64,000 nucleotides of DNA, from NCBI GenBank assembly GCA_000442125.1, contig KE546973.1, positions 124,001 to 188,000 of the forward strand, written 5' to 3'. Position numbers and translations under genes: made by a program. The notes below the pieces were generated by a model that made no database searches, had not been told where the DNA came from, and saw nothing but the letters and a program-made list of their open reading frames with translations. Each line of letters starts with the position of its first letter. The stretch's first letter is position 1. This stretch comes from Opeltia flavorubescens. Lineage: Eukaryota; Ascomycota; Lecanoromycetes; Teloschistales; Teloschistaceae. This document shows positions 24,471-36,182 of the stretch, piece by piece.

Positions 24471-26900
24471 TCATACCTCCTTAATCTTCTTCTCCTTCCT
24501 CTCCTTCTTCTTCCTCTTCCTCTCCACCTTCTCAATCTCATCCCCCTCCCCCTCCCCCTCCCCATCCGCATCCCTCTTCCTCTTCTTCCCCCCCTCCTCC
24601 CCATTCACCACCCCAACATCCCTACCCTTCTCCGCCGCCTTCCTCTCCTTCTTAACCTCCTTCTTACTAACCGCCACCGCCCGTCCCCCCTCATCAAACC
24701 GAATCTCCCCCCTCTCCAGTTTCCGCTTATACCTTACAACACTCAACCCCGCCTGTTCCGCCGGGATCCTAAATTGTTCATCCTCTCTCGCTTCCCTCCT
24801 CTCCTTTTGCTCCGCGCGCTTTTTACGCCGTTCCTTACGGTCAAGTCGGCGGGCAATTTTTTCGTTGCGCTCTTTTCTTTCCTGGCTGCGCTGTTCGGAG
24901 AGGGCGAGTTTCCGCTCGTGACGTTCCTTCTTGCGGGCTTTTTTGGCGACTTTGGTGTTTCCGAGGATGGAGGATTGCCAGTTCTTTTCTTGTTGGGTGG
25001 GTGAGGCGGGGGAGTCGGGACTGTCGTCGGAGACGGTGGAGATGGTTTCTGATTTGTCGTCTTCATGTGCTCCATTAGTTTCTTGGGCAGGTTTGGTAGA
25101 TGGGGTAAGATCTGATTGGGGTTCCTTTTGCGGTGAAGTATCGGGTGATTCTGATGGGAGTTGATCGGCCATCTCCACGTCACTGGCCACATCTTCCTCC
25201 GAATCTGAGCTTTTCGACTCTTGTGGTTTGGGGTCCTCTTTGACTTCTTGAATCAATTGCCTCAAGCCCTCTGGCTTTTTTTTTTTTGATTGCTTCTTGC
25301 TTGGCGCCGCGATAGCGGCAGGCTCGTCACCCGCGAGTCCATCAGCATCTGGGTTGTACTTTCGAGCTTCTTTGACTTCCCACCTTCCCGGCTGAGTCGA
25401 AACGCCATTCGGAGCTATCGCTACACCTTTCGACCGTAACGGCTTCCCTTCGAGACCAGCCAGACGTCTCTCAACTTTTAGTCGGCTCTCTAATCCAAAG
25501 GCAGCTCTGTCTTCTTCAGCGATTGCATTATCGCCTTCTGTCTCCGCCAATGCATCTATGCGAAGTCCCAACGCAGCTCTTGCGGCTAACATACGGGCGA
25601 TCTTGCCTTTGTTCTTTCCCGTGGCCTGACCTATCAAAGAGGCATTGTATATCATGCCATATTTAGGTGTGTCATGCTTAGTCTTGAGGGCGCGAAAGAG
25701 CGCTTTCTCCGCTCCAAGAATTTGAAGGGTGCTGGCAGGACTCTTGGCAAGATTTATCACACTTCCAGAATGAGCTATTAGCCGAGCTCCCACAAGATCT
25801 CCCACCAATGCCGTCATGTTTGGTGCTATCGCATCCATTCGAGCCGAAAGATAACTTGAGAGCTGGGCCCGCTGACTGGTGAAGGAAACGACCTGCTCGG
25901 CGAGGCCTTGGATGTTGTCCAGATCCTCAGATGTGATCTCCGTACCCATGGAGACTTCTGCGGCCGCTTTGACCGCCGTCTCAATCTCTTCAGGTAATAT
26001 CTCGGCGAGATCAGCGTTGACTGCATTTGTGCGCATACCCATTGCGATAATTATCCTTGCATAGGCCAAATTGTCGTTCACTATCCGTGCCATCTCAGGA
26101 AAATGCCAGCCATACCATTCCTTGACTCTCATTGCATAGATGTTGAGCTCCTTGTCAAGGTCGTCCAAAAGAGCAATAGCTTGAATTACCATGGTGTCCA
26201 CTTTATCAGGAGAGAATTTGAGCTTGTATCTTGACAGAGAGTGCGATAAACCGAGGGACATAGTGTTGATTTTTTCAGGTACGAGCGCTGGGATAAGTGA
26301 CGAAAGATGGTTGCGGATCGAGCGATAGAGGTCATATGTGGAGGAATCCGATATAAGGGAAAGCGATAGTTGAGGCAGCTTGTTGATAGCGCTCGCTAGA
26401 GCTATGTTAGTTGACATTGTTCCATGCGTTCTGTGGGCGGTGTACCAAGTTTAGGATCCGCGACAGCAAGAGAAGCTTTCTTTTCATCTTTGATCGCATC
26501 GAGCATGCCCGCTAGGGTTGGCGTGACTTTCCCCTCTACTATCGCAGTGCTTTGCTCGAGAGCTACACCCCTCAGTCAACGTTAGAGACCGAAAGCGGTC
26601 GAGAAACACTCACCAGTTGCTGCACTGTCAAAGGCCTGGAATTCTTTAAGTTTCAAACTGCGAAGCCAACGAAGTCAGCCATGTGCTGATGATCCCTGAA
26701 TGAGCTCGAAATGTGCTACGTACAGACTGCAGATATTCTCAGCTGTATCATCCTCTGGCTTGAACCCATCCTTTTTCAAAATTTTGGAGCTCTTTGCCTT
26801 GAATATACCGTATCCCACCGGGGTTTCCCTGTAAGGCATTGTCAGTAATTGGGCGATTGGTTCGGATGCGCTTGACTAACTGGAGAATGAAGAGCCCCAT
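24471..26900 (-). CDS. NOP58: nucleolar protein 58, box C/D snoRNP core
   Basis: Five minus-strand exons (26900-26881, 26828-26724, 26657-26614, 26562-26446, 26401-24471) give 738 residues with every junction in frame. The sequence matches Nop58 throughout: an N-terminal [18 protein letters not shown] domain; the coiled-coil and NOP region with [10 protein letters not shown] near residue 185 and the [17 protein letters not shown] motif near 310; and a long C-terminal tail of Lys/Glu repeats. Nop58 works with fibrillarin, Nop56 and Snu13 in 2'-O-methylation and pre-rRNA processing in the nucleolus. The tail is longer than in yeast and contains a poly-Lys tract and Gly-Glu repeats coded by simple-sequence DNA. 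It starts 242 bases from the divergent V-ATPase gene. Confidence 0.96.
24541..24563. repeat. TCCCCC hexanucleotide repeat in Nop58 tail
   Basis: Nearly four copies of a hexanucleotide. On the minus strand they encode alternating Gly-Glu in the Nop58 C-terminal tail. The repeat is in frame and probably variable in length between strains. Confidence 0.85.
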
Positions 26901-27142
26901 CTTACGGGGAAGTCGCGATTCAATAACAACACCTGTGCTGTGGGATATCTTCGAAACGCACCTTCCTCAACTGTGGAGAGATAAAAAGTTCGCTCAAAAT
27001 CAATTGTCGAATTAAGTAGCTCGCTAGCTGTGCCTATCTAGGCTTAGCTCGTTTTGCTTGGCGATAGCTTCGAAAGTCACGGACAAGTTGGCCGCCTTAA
27101 GAGCAACTTAGATCTTATATCTTGGTGTCCATAGCAGCCAGG

Positions 27143-28391
27143 ATGGAGGGACTTTTCTACAACGTTAATGGCGGGTATGTTCTCGCCCTGGCGTTTTACT
27201 CCAGACTTATCGGCTAATCTGTGTAGATATCTCGAAGGTATCGTCCGAGGTTACAGAAACAGTCTTCTCACCAGTCAAAACTACAGCAATCTCACTCAGT
27301 GCGAAACCATCGATGGTACGATCAAAAGATACTCTGCGTCCAGTCCTACCACTGACTAGTATTCAGATGTCAAACTACAGCTCTCTCCCGCCTACGGCGA
27401 CTTTCTCGCAACCCTACCTCCCAATCCATCCACCTCATCCCTCGCCAACAAAACCACCGACAAGCTCGTCGCCGAATTCCGCTATCTCCAAGGCCAAGCA
27501 ACAGGCTCAATAGCAAAATTCATGGAATACCTCACCTACGGCTACATGATCGACAACGTCGCCCTCCTGATCACCGGCACATTGCACGAACGAGACACGC
27601 GAGAACTACTCGAAAGATGCCATCCACTAGGCTGGTTCGAAACCATGCCCGTCCTCTGCGTCGCCACAAACATCGAAGAACTCTACAATTCTGTCCTGAT
27701 CGAAACGCCTCTGGCGCCCTATTTCAAAGGTTCCCTAAGCCACCAAGATCTCGATGAGCTGAATATAGAAATCGTTCGAAACACACTGTACAAGAACTAT
27801 CTCGAGGATTTCAATCGATTTGTCAACGAAGATCCCGAAATCAGGGGGACGCCGACATCGGAGGTCATGTCAGAGGTGTTGGCCTTTGAAGCTGATCGAC
27901 GAGCCATCAACATCACATTGAATTCCTTCGGAACGGAGCTGTCAAAGCAAGATAGGAGGAAACTCTACCCCGAGTTTGGGACACTGTATCCCGAGGGCAC
28001 TCTAATGCTGTCAAGAGCCGACGATCCAGAAGGTGTAGGGCTGGCAGTGAGTGGCAACTCCGATTACAAGGGGTACTTTGACCAGATGGGAATGGGAGGA
28101 TCGGGGGCGGGGAACATGAGTGGCGGTACCGGCAGCGATGGCAAGAGTCTGGAGGATCTGTTCTATCAGAAAGAAATGGAAATCTCGAAATTGGCTTTCA
28201 CGAGGCAATTCACACATGGCGTCATATATGCTTGGGTCAAGCTCAGAGAGCAGGTATGCGTTACTTGACGGCCGATGGAATGAACCTCCTAGCTAACGGT
28301 CGACCAGGAAATTCGGAATATAACCTGGATTGCCGAGTGCATAGCGCAGAATCAGAAAGATCGGATAGGCAATTATATCAGTGTTTTCTAG
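27143..28391 (+). CDS. VMA6: V-type H+-ATPase subunit d (V0)
   Basis: Four exons (27143-27174, 27227-27315, 27367-28253, 28308-28391), 363 residues, matching the 345-364 of this family. The N-terminus [21 protein letters not shown] and the C-terminal [20 protein letters not shown]-like end are diagnostic of subunit d. This subunit caps the proteolipid ring and couples V1 to V0 in vacuolar membranes. A Gly-rich insertion near residue 300 is fungal-typical. The gene shares a 242-base promoter region with Nop58 on the other strand. Confidence 0.95.
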
Positions 28392-28590
28392 CTGCAATCT
28401 CCTTTGCTCCTAGCATTCTTTCGACGTTGGAGTCTGCACGAATAGTATGTGTACATAGTCCAAACCGGCGCTTCGGTAGCATGGACGTTGGGATAAGTCT
28501 GAATGGGGAAATGCATTTTTGAGGGAATTAATACAGTGCGATAAGTCGTGACATCGAGTAGAAAAGCAAGCGGTAGCCACTCGATTGCTC

Positions 28591-29851
28591 TTATTCAAAG
28601 GTACTGAACTCATACCGCGCATACACGACCGCTGGATCCGAATCCATCGTATAGATCTGATACTCATCCTGCCCCCATTCCGGATGATTGACACCATCGA
28701 TCCATTGCTGCGTCTCGATCACGATACCTATCAAGAAAGCGAAGTCAGCAAAAACCCAATCCTCTCAATCAATTTACATATAGAGAGGGAAAAAAAGATC
28801 ATCACAACATACAGCCATATTTCTCCACCGTCCCCGTTCCCCCCTGCTGTTCATGCCTCTGACTCCCCTTCACAGCGACACTCCCATCCTGGTTATCACA
28901 AGTATAAACCTGCAAACTCCTCTGATTTGTAAAAACATCCATCCTCACCCCCGTACTCCCCGACCCCAGCGTCAACACACTTAAATCCCTACTCTCCTCT
29001 CCAGAACCCCTGGGTCGATCTAAGATAAAAGCTTGATCATACCCCGTACACTCCTCCCCGCAAAAATTAACCGCGTCAGAAATATCCCTTCCAATCTCCT
29101 TCTCAGTCGTGAAATCCAGAAACGGCTGCCGTGCCACCGTACCGATAAGTCCAGTCGGAACTTCAATATTGTCAATCTCGATATAGCGGGCCGAGTAAGG
29201 CATATGCATCGTATGATTCAATATCGACGAGCCAGCCGCATCCACAAACGCGCCCAGGTTCCAATAAATGTGATTCGCAAGCATGATCGGTGTAGGTTCA
29301 TCCAGTGGAATAGAAACAAGGCGGGAAGTCCATGCCGATTTATGGTCGTCGGTGGAGGAGGAGACGGTATAAGTAGCGTACGTGATTACATTACCTGGAA
29401 ACCCCTCAAACCCCTGATCGAGCAGGGAGAAAGTTATAGAAGTCGAGTTTGCAGAGACGACGGTCCAGTTGCGTTGATCGTAGCCGATTTCCCCGCCGTG
29501 CAAGGTATCAAGGCCACCATGGTCGTTTTCCGAGATGTGTGAGGTTACGCCTTGGATTGTGAAAGTGCCGTTTTTGATGCGGTTTGCATAGCGGCCGACG
29601 ATGGGGCCGAAGTAGCTATGATTTGTGTAGTCGTCGCGGATATAGTCTTCTGGGTCGTCGAAACCGAGGGCTATGTCTTGCGGGTTTCCAGATTTGTCGT
29701 TGACGAAGAGGTTTGTTAGACGAGCGCCGTAGGGGATGAATGTTGCGTTGATGCCGGGTGCTGAGATGGTGTACTTTTGTAATGGATTTGGGCTTTGAGC
29801 TGAGGAGGGGATGGAGAGAAGGGAAGTGATGAGGAGTGGAGAGAGAAACAT
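28591..29851 (-). CDS. secreted aldose 1-epimerase (galactose mutarotase family)
   Basis: Two minus-strand exons (29851-28813, 28727-28591), 391 residues. Residues 1-18 form a signal peptide, so the enzyme is likely extracellular, unlike cytosolic mutarotases. Family motifs are present in order: GRYANRI, the catalytic-His segment DTLHGG near 117, HIYWNLG near 196 and the CDNQDG segment near 330. Aldose 1-epimerases interconvert alpha and beta anomers of hexoses such as glucose and galactose. Several N-glycosylation sequons (N-x-S/T) support secretion. Its 3' end converges on the V-ATPase gene about 200 bases away. Confidence 0.92.
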
Positions 29852-30599
29852 CGTTGTTCACGATGGATGGAGATGGGTTCTATGATAGACTACTACCATA
29901 CAGTTTTTACGAGCAATTGAATTTTAAAGGAGGGATGAGTAGAAAGAGATTGAGATACTACCTCTGATGAACTCCCGAGATTAAAACATCCCCTCATATA
30001 GAAGGGCTGATGCAGGTACATGATATGCATGGTGTGGAGCTCTTTTCCATTGCGGGGTCAGCCATGGATCGTGAGAGGGTAACGCGAGTACATGATGCAA
30101 TTCAGCAGACTGGGACATGTTCTAGCTGCGGTCAGGTTTCCAGACCTGGGATAGTTGCATGACGAGAGGTGTTCGCAAGGACATGAGCATGCAAGAAATG
30201 CGGAGAAGTTTACTAATTTTTGAATGGTCGAATGCGGGGATGAGGGCGGGGCGGGAGGCTCGAAAGCTTGAAAAGCGGGAAGATCAATGCAAAGATCTTC
30301 TACAGGACTGGCTGTATGCAAAGTGAATTTCGATAGCAGTACAAGAGAGTGACATGTTTTTGATGTTGATACATTATTAATTGCTGTAGAATTGGCAATA
30401 GATTCGTTTGCTTGTAGCATTATTTGCTGGCGGTGATACTCATGAGCTTGTGACAAAGCTACCGACTTGATCAGCAAACACAACTGAAATCCCTTGCACT
30501 GAATACACACCCAGGGACGCTGAGAATGTCTTCAACTGCCTCCAATAACAACCAATGATTATTTGTTCTTCGAGTTCCAGCCCCGAGCGATATCCGAAA
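29852..30599. other. intergenic region, no supported gene
   Basis: About 750 bases between two minus-strand genes. Minus frames at 30058-30510 and 30440-30625 lack domain character and overlap each other. They could be remnants or unspliced 3' parts of the small secreted candidate, but no splice solution was convincing. Confidence 0.4.
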
Positions 30600-30830
30600 T
30601 CATCTTTTGTTGTGGAGGCCGGCAACAGCGGGGTTCACGCTATGAGATTGAGCGGCGAAACGAAGACCCGTTTCCTCGAAGCCGACGAAGGTCGGTTTCG
30701 TTGGGTCGTCAAGCAGACTGATGTTGAAGCCGCCTGCAACTGCAGCAATAGGATTGAAAACAGGCAGGACGAGAGTAAAAGCTGTCGTGTAGAGGAGAAA
30801 GAGCGTTGACAGCGTGCCAGTGAAGTACAT
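30600..30830 (-). CDS. tiny secreted-protein candidate
   Basis: An ATG-initiated frame of 76 residues. The first 22 or so have a strong hydrophobic core (LSTLFLLYTTAFTLVL) and look like a signal peptide or membrane anchor. The remainder is polar and Cys-free. Codons are rich in C-ending forms (TTC, CTC, TAC, GTC), unlike random fungal intergenic DNA, which is the main reason to list it. An in-frame upstream start at 30887 would spoil the signal peptide. No homologue was recognised, and it may be one exon of a longer gene. Confidence 0.35.
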   Translation of the reverse strand: MYFTGTLSTLFLLYTTAFTLVLPVFNPIAAVAGGFNISLLDDPTKPTFVGFEETGLRFAAQSHSVNPAVAGLHNKR

Positions 30831-31357
30831 AATTACAGGTGCTGAAGAGCCGTGGTGGTGACAATTACCATACGTCGAACGTGTCAAGAGGGACGTATAT
30901 ATGTTTTCTACATCTTTGCATGAACATCAAATTACCTGCAACTGGTCCCAGGGGCTCTTGACTTTGCCCCTGAAACTAGATCCTTGTTAGGAGATCGAAA
31001 TCAATTGTCCGACGGGAGCGCGTATAAACATCACAGTCCACGCCGTTTGAACTGCGGCTCTTGGGCAGTTCAAGTCAAACATTTAAGAGTTTGCGAGCTG
31101 CGCCTTCACAGCCTAGAGAAATAGTCGCCTTGGCCTGCTACCAATTATGCATCAGATCGTGATGATGCGGCCACTATGGAGAGAGATCCCGTTTGCTATC
31201 AGAATGTACTTCTAGTATCTTGGCTGGTTGAAGCAAGTTGTTGTGTTGGAGACCTGGATATACACGTATACCATTGTCAACATGACTGCGATCGATGTAA
31301 TGATTTCTCTCCAATGTATCATTTTCTTCCGGTTCTTTCTCTTATGATTACCAGAAG
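30831..31357. other. intergenic region, no gene seen
   Basis: About 530 bases between two minus-strand genes. A 61-codon plus frame at 31176 is Cys-rich but lacks a signal peptide and any neighbour context, so it was not accepted. Confidence 0.45.
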
Positions 31358-33073
31358 CTAAGACATCAAGTGGCACCCTTCTTCCTCTTTAGCACCAAGC
31401 TCATCTCGCAGATTCTTCACCTGCTTCTTTATTTGCCTCCACAGTTCATACTTATCGAGGTCCTTGTCCTCGTCGCTTATTAGTTTTCCCACGCCATCAA
31501 CATCGACCTCGTTCCACCGTCCCTCCCATGAGTAAGTCGGCTCCACGGCTTCAGCTTTCCCTTTGAGCGTGATGTTCTCCTCTTCGTCTTGATTCGCTGC
31601 AATAGCCAACAAGCTCGCCACAAATGCTTCTTGAATGTACGCAAAAGAGAAGCCATCTGTAATCCCCGCAATAGCCTTGCATAACACCTCGGGGAATTCC
31701 ACCTCGGCTTCGTTGTTTTCCTCACTCCCAGGCCCCAGCTTCTTCCTCCAAAATTCACAATATGCTATCCTCTCCTTCATGCCGGGTTCTGGAAATAGGT
31801 ACTTCCTATCGAACCTACTCGGTCGATTCTTGATTCCCTTGTCCAATCGTTCAAGATGATTCGTGCTTCCGACCATCAAAATCCCGTCGTTCGTTTCTAA
31901 ACCGTCGACCTCGTTTAGGAAATAAGAGCGAACACGATCGGTAACGATAGAGTCAAGGTCCTCGAAGACAAGGAGACAAGGGGCTTGTTTGCGGGCTTGG
32001 TTAAAGATGGAGGCAATGGCGTATTCGGGTCCGCCATAAGCGGAGAGGGAGCGAACGTACAGGGTTGGGATGGGGGATGGGAGGTGGTAAAGGGTGTGCA
32101 TCATTGCTTTGATAGAGATCGTTTTGCCATTGCCTATTCAAGGTATTCAAGGTCATCGTCAGTATCGAGGTACTTGATGTAGAATCGCGCAATCGTCGAT
32201 CCATACATTTCACGGGATCGGAATCAAGGCAGCAGTTCTCCCGAGCCTTGGGCTGGTCTTACCTGGTGGACCGTAGTATATCAAGCCTCTTTTCCAAGGA
32301 ACCTTTAACTTCCGATACCTCTCTTGCGACCCAAAGAACTTCTTCATCTCCCCAATGATGTCTTTTTTCATTTCTGGCGCTAGGATAACATCGTCCCATG
32401 TACTGTTCTGCACACTCTCCCACAATTTGTGACTTTTACTCCAGTAGCCGTTATCATACACCAGAACTTCATCGCGCAGCTCGCTCCAATGGAAACATGC
32501 CGCCAGTAACAACTCGTCGTTAGCTTGGGCTGACGGGCCGAGAAGATAAGTGAGGTCTGTCTCATAATCGTTTTGAGTGCCTACGATGTTGTATATGATG
32601 TATGTATGGGTCGACCAGGTGTAGATGAAGCGACCAAATAAGACGCGATCGACGAGAGTCCCGTGTGAGTCTGAGACTCGTCGAGCTGGTGGTATGTACC
32701 GCCGCAATTTCAGCTCGGACGGGTTAGGATCTGGATCACAAGCTTCGTGCAGTGGAGCTTGGTCTGCAGTAGCCGATGCAGTCGCAGTAGCATGGCCGGC
32801 AGCTGCAAAGGCGAGAAGGTCGGAGGAGTCGATGGAAGTAATGGTGAGGTGGAGCTTTGGATAGTCTTTTCTGAGAGCCGACGCCAAGAGAGTGTTCGTA
32901 TTGGTCCGGGGAGCTGTGGAGTGCTGGTAGTACGTATTGTAGATGGGGTCGTTAAACCTAGTAGTTGAGGCATGATGGAAGGAAAGAGGCCGAGGCGTTT
33001 CGCCAATTGATGGTCGAGTATGCATCCTGCCGAAAGAAGGCTGTTTGCAACACAGTGTTTCAATTTGGCTCAT
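31358..33073 (-). CDS. AAA-family ATPase, BCS1-like
   Basis: Two minus-strand exons (33073-32263, 32133-31358), 528 residues. The intron interrupts the P-loop codon; splicing restores Walker A GPPGNGKT near residue 271. Walker B is CLLVFEDLD near 318, with sensor VGSTNH and the arginine-finger segment NRPSRFDRKY. The N-terminal 230 residues are fungus-specific (NTYYQ...RKDYPKL) rather than the mitochondrial BCS1 domain. No membrane helix or clear presequence was seen, so it is one of the expanded fungal BCS1-like AAA proteins with unknown substrates rather than the bc1 assembly factor. A C-terminal acidic helical lid closes the protein. The first Met was used; a short upstream exon cannot be excluded. 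Confidence 0.88.
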
Positions 33074-33406
33074 TCGTTGGGCAGCAGAAGTAGCTGACTG
33101 TCTCTTATATGAGGGAACGAAGGATCAAAACCAAGACCCTGAACTGCTGCCTGGTCACACAGCCCTTCCCAGTCACTATCGCGGTTGAAGCGGCTGGAAG
33201 TCCGCCATGCATGGCCACAACGCTCTTCCGTTCGATACTTTGTGCAAGGATCCATTCTCGGAGGATATTTATTATTAGCAATAAACAATACTATGTGGAG
33301 GCTATTAGATTGTATGGCTATGCTGCGTCAATGCTTCTGACGTAAAGCTTGACATTAATTTTCCGCTCCGCTCCATTGATTGTAGCTCCACCTATCCTGC
33401 CACACA
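33074..33406. promoter_or_regulatory. divergent promoter region (AAA ATPase / Rpc9)
   Basis: A 333-base gap between divergently transcribed starts. It must carry both promoters. No gene or confident binding motif was identified. Confidence 0.5.
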
Positions 33407-33913
33407 ATGAAGGTCAGTAGCTCTTCCAATCTCTCTACTTCCCAGACCTGCTAACCAAGCCACGTCAAGATCCTAGCCACCCAGTCCGCCGCTCTCACCA
33501 ACCATGAAGTCTCCTCACACATCTCCTCCCTCCGCTCCCGTCCCCGCTCCTCGCCCCGCCCACCCAACAGCCAAACCATCCTTGAAGAAGTATCCGCCTA
33601 CCTCCATTCCTACCAAGCAGATTCATCTTCCCCGATCCCGCCTACAATCTCAAGCGAGCAAATCGAGCAATTGACGCGGGAGCTGCGGAAGTTCGGCTTG
33701 GAGAAGGGCGAGGTGTTGATGATGTTGAATTTGCGGCCGAAGGAATTGGGGTTACTGGACTGTGTGGTGGAAGAATGTGATTTGAGGTTGGAGGAGGAGG
33801 AGCAGCAGCAGGCCGTTCTAGAGTGTGTGGCGAGGGTGATGGGTATGGGGGAGGGGTTAATCGTCGACGATGAGATGAATGGGCACAATGGAAGTCGAAA
33901 GGATGACAGATAA
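33407..33913 (+). CDS. RPC17: RNA polymerase III subunit RPC9 (Rpb4-like, C17)
   Basis: Two exons (33407-33412, 33470-33913), 149 residues. The first exon carries only Met-Lys. The intron was inferred because it joins the ATG to the conserved ILATQSAALTNHEV segment. The fold is that of the CGRP-RCP/Rpb4-like subunit: an N-terminal helix, then TRELRKFGLEKGEVLMMLNLRP and an acidic helical C-terminus. Rpc17 pairs with Rpc25 in the Pol III stalk and contacts TFIIIB during initiation. A Ser/Pro-rich insertion near residues 25-40 is fungal-specific. The gene is divergent from the AAA ATPase gene. Confidence 0.9.
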
Positions 33914-34162
33914 GACGAGGAAGATGGTCGGTGAACATGTGAATCGTGATGTGTCTTGGGAGGGAGGTCTTCGATGTAATCAGGTATATCCAGCTTTCAC
34001 AAAAGGGATCAAAGGGAGTGAATCTCAACGACAATCAGCATTGATATGCACTAAGCTGCAAAAACAGGGAAAGGGTACGTTGGATACAGCTATCGTTTTT
34101 CTGGAGCACAGCTAATCCCACATAGCAAATTGGTGACGGTCCAATGTGTAAATTAGCTGTTG

Positions 34163-35929
34163 CTAATCTTCGGCATTTGTGGTATTATTCACCCCATTAC
34201 GCTCTGGCGAATTGATGCCTTTACGTATGAGATACTTCGAATTGATAGTATCGACACTCTCCATCCGCGGCCGTTCCAGAACAGGTGTATATCTGCCACC
34301 ATACCGAGATGAGTCTCCTCCCTGGTAGACTTTTTGACTTGATTTCTTTCCTATCTCGTCATCCTCTTTCTCTCCATTTCCTTCGGGGACTCCAGAATCA
34401 CTTTTTATATCATTCCTGTCGCCTCGTACTACAAGATCTAGCAATGAACCAGCAAGTGTCTCATCAATTTTGTGCCCATGCCACAACTTCCATAGCTCAT
34501 CCACCGCACCACCAATACCATACTTAGCGTCTTTCATACCACCAGCTCTCAATACGCCAATTCTACTGCCTGCAGAGTCATCAAGAGTGATCCATTCGAA
34601 GCCTGAACCAAATTTGCAATCTTCCAGGACTAGGGGTGCAGCATCTGCCATGTCGTATATTGGCTTTTGAGGGGTTTTCTTAATGTCGAGCAGATCGTCT
34701 ATCAAAGAAGGTTTCTCCAAGCCTTGAGCTATGAGGAAAAGTATGGCAACCATGTGGCGGACTTGATGCCATAAGAAACCGGAACCCTTCACTTCGAAAG
34801 CGTACAGCTTAGGGCTTGAATGAACGAGGGGCGATGCGGCTTTGTCAGGGTTCTCAACTTGCGGCTCAAGTTCTGTTGTTCCAGTCGTAAGTGGATAATG
34901 TTGCTGCAGGTCTGGATGTGTAAGAAATCTCATTGCTCCTCCCATACCGCTGTCGACTTCTGTAATCTTTGAGCTATTGACTGATCTCACAAAGATGTCT
35001 ATTTGCTTGCTGGGATCCACTTTGCAGAAATTTCGGAAGTCATGCGAGCCTTCGAACTTTCGTGCTGCTTCGCGCATAGCTTGTATATCCAGCCAACCCT
35101 CTCGCTGGCGGCCCGTAGGTTTCGAATATTGCATTAAGCCTCCCATACCGACTGTTGGCGCAAAAGCCGGTTGAGTGAAGAAGTATTTGTAGCATCGTTC
35201 TGTGCAGGAGAACCGGGCAGAAAAGTCTTTGGGAGGAAATGGACACCAAGCTAAAATGCGAATTTCTGGTGGAAGAAGCCGGTTTAGAATCTGCGGATAA
35301 GGGATCTCGTCTCTGACTGAATCAAATTGTATTTCGCTATCAGACACTACGTCCTCTCCATTCTGTTCGAGAACTTCTTTTTCTTGGGCACTCCGCGGTA
35401 CCGTTGCAAGTGGGCGATTACTCCTGACTCTGATACTGATGACCTGACCAAAAGAACTGACCCCTTTGTCTGTCCTCCCACACTTTGAATATTCGCAGCC
35501 CTCCCAATTTGGTTCACCTTCTTCCAGTGACGGATTGGGTGTTGGGAAGATTAGCTTTGCTTTGTAGAGTGCTTTCCATAGCTCTTCCTCAATGGTAGGA
35601 AAGGGTGTGGGGTTGTTCGCATGGTATTCCAGTCCATTATATCGTCGACCCAAGTAGGCGAATTTGAGAGCTATGAACCTCGTGGAGTATTTAGAAGGGT
35701 CAAATTGGCGAATAACTTTGGGTTTGCAACGCTTATGCCTTGGTAAAGGAGTTTCCGTGTGTTTTAGGAGCTCGACATATCTGCCAAATCATCAGCCAAA
35801 GGTAAGCAAAATCATGATTGGTGATAGCGNAGACTTCGTAGTCTGCGCCGTTAGTTGTCTTTCCAGCAGAATCAAGCGTTCAACAAGCTTGTCAGGGCTC
35901 CATTGGGAGTAGTCGATTTCCCCTTCCAT
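34163..35929 (-). CDS. DEG1: tRNA pseudouridine(38/39) synthase
   Basis: Two minus-strand exons (35929-35835, 35780-34163), 570 residues. It is a TruA-family enzyme with the catalytic Asp in CGRTDKGVSS near residue 136. Other Pus3/Deg1 features are FSARFSCTERCYKYFF, SHDFRNFCKVDPSKQ and KGSGFLWHQVRHM. It isomerises uridines 38 and 39 in the tRNA anticodon stem. The C-terminal tail of about 100 residues is charged and disordered. The donor of the single intron reads GTCTNC because of the unknown base at 35830. The start at 35929 gives a typical short acidic N-terminus with a predicted coiled coil; an in-frame Met at 36061 is less likely because it would crowd the divergent GTPase promoter. Confidence 0.92.
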
Positions 35930-36182
35930 CGGTGTTTTGAGATTGAGCCTTCCCTCACGAAGGCGCTGTTTCCAGCGAAACAACGGGTCTTTCCGATAGT
36001 GCAAAGCGGAAGAAACAAATCCTCTGGAGGTGATCTTGCCTCTGAGACCATTCAACATCACAACATCAATCCTTGGTTCGTAGCTTCTACTTTAGTCCCA
36101 GCCATCGCTGAAATGACGCTTATCGATAAAGCTCCTGTAGCAAGGATCCCGCCGCAGGCAGTTTCCAAGCTCCACATTCCTC
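35930..36182. promoter_or_regulatory. divergent promoter region (Pus3 / Ras-like GTPase)
   Basis: A 253-base gap between two divergent starts. No TATA-type element was recognised. An out-of-frame ATG at 36112 precedes the GTPase start and may act as a small upstream frame if it lies in the leader. Confidence 0.5.

Noticed and set aside
24414-25004. 196-codon plus-strand frame rich in Leu/Pro
   Set aside because: Antisense to the low-complexity Lys/Glu tail of Nop58; its composition is the mirror of that repeat.
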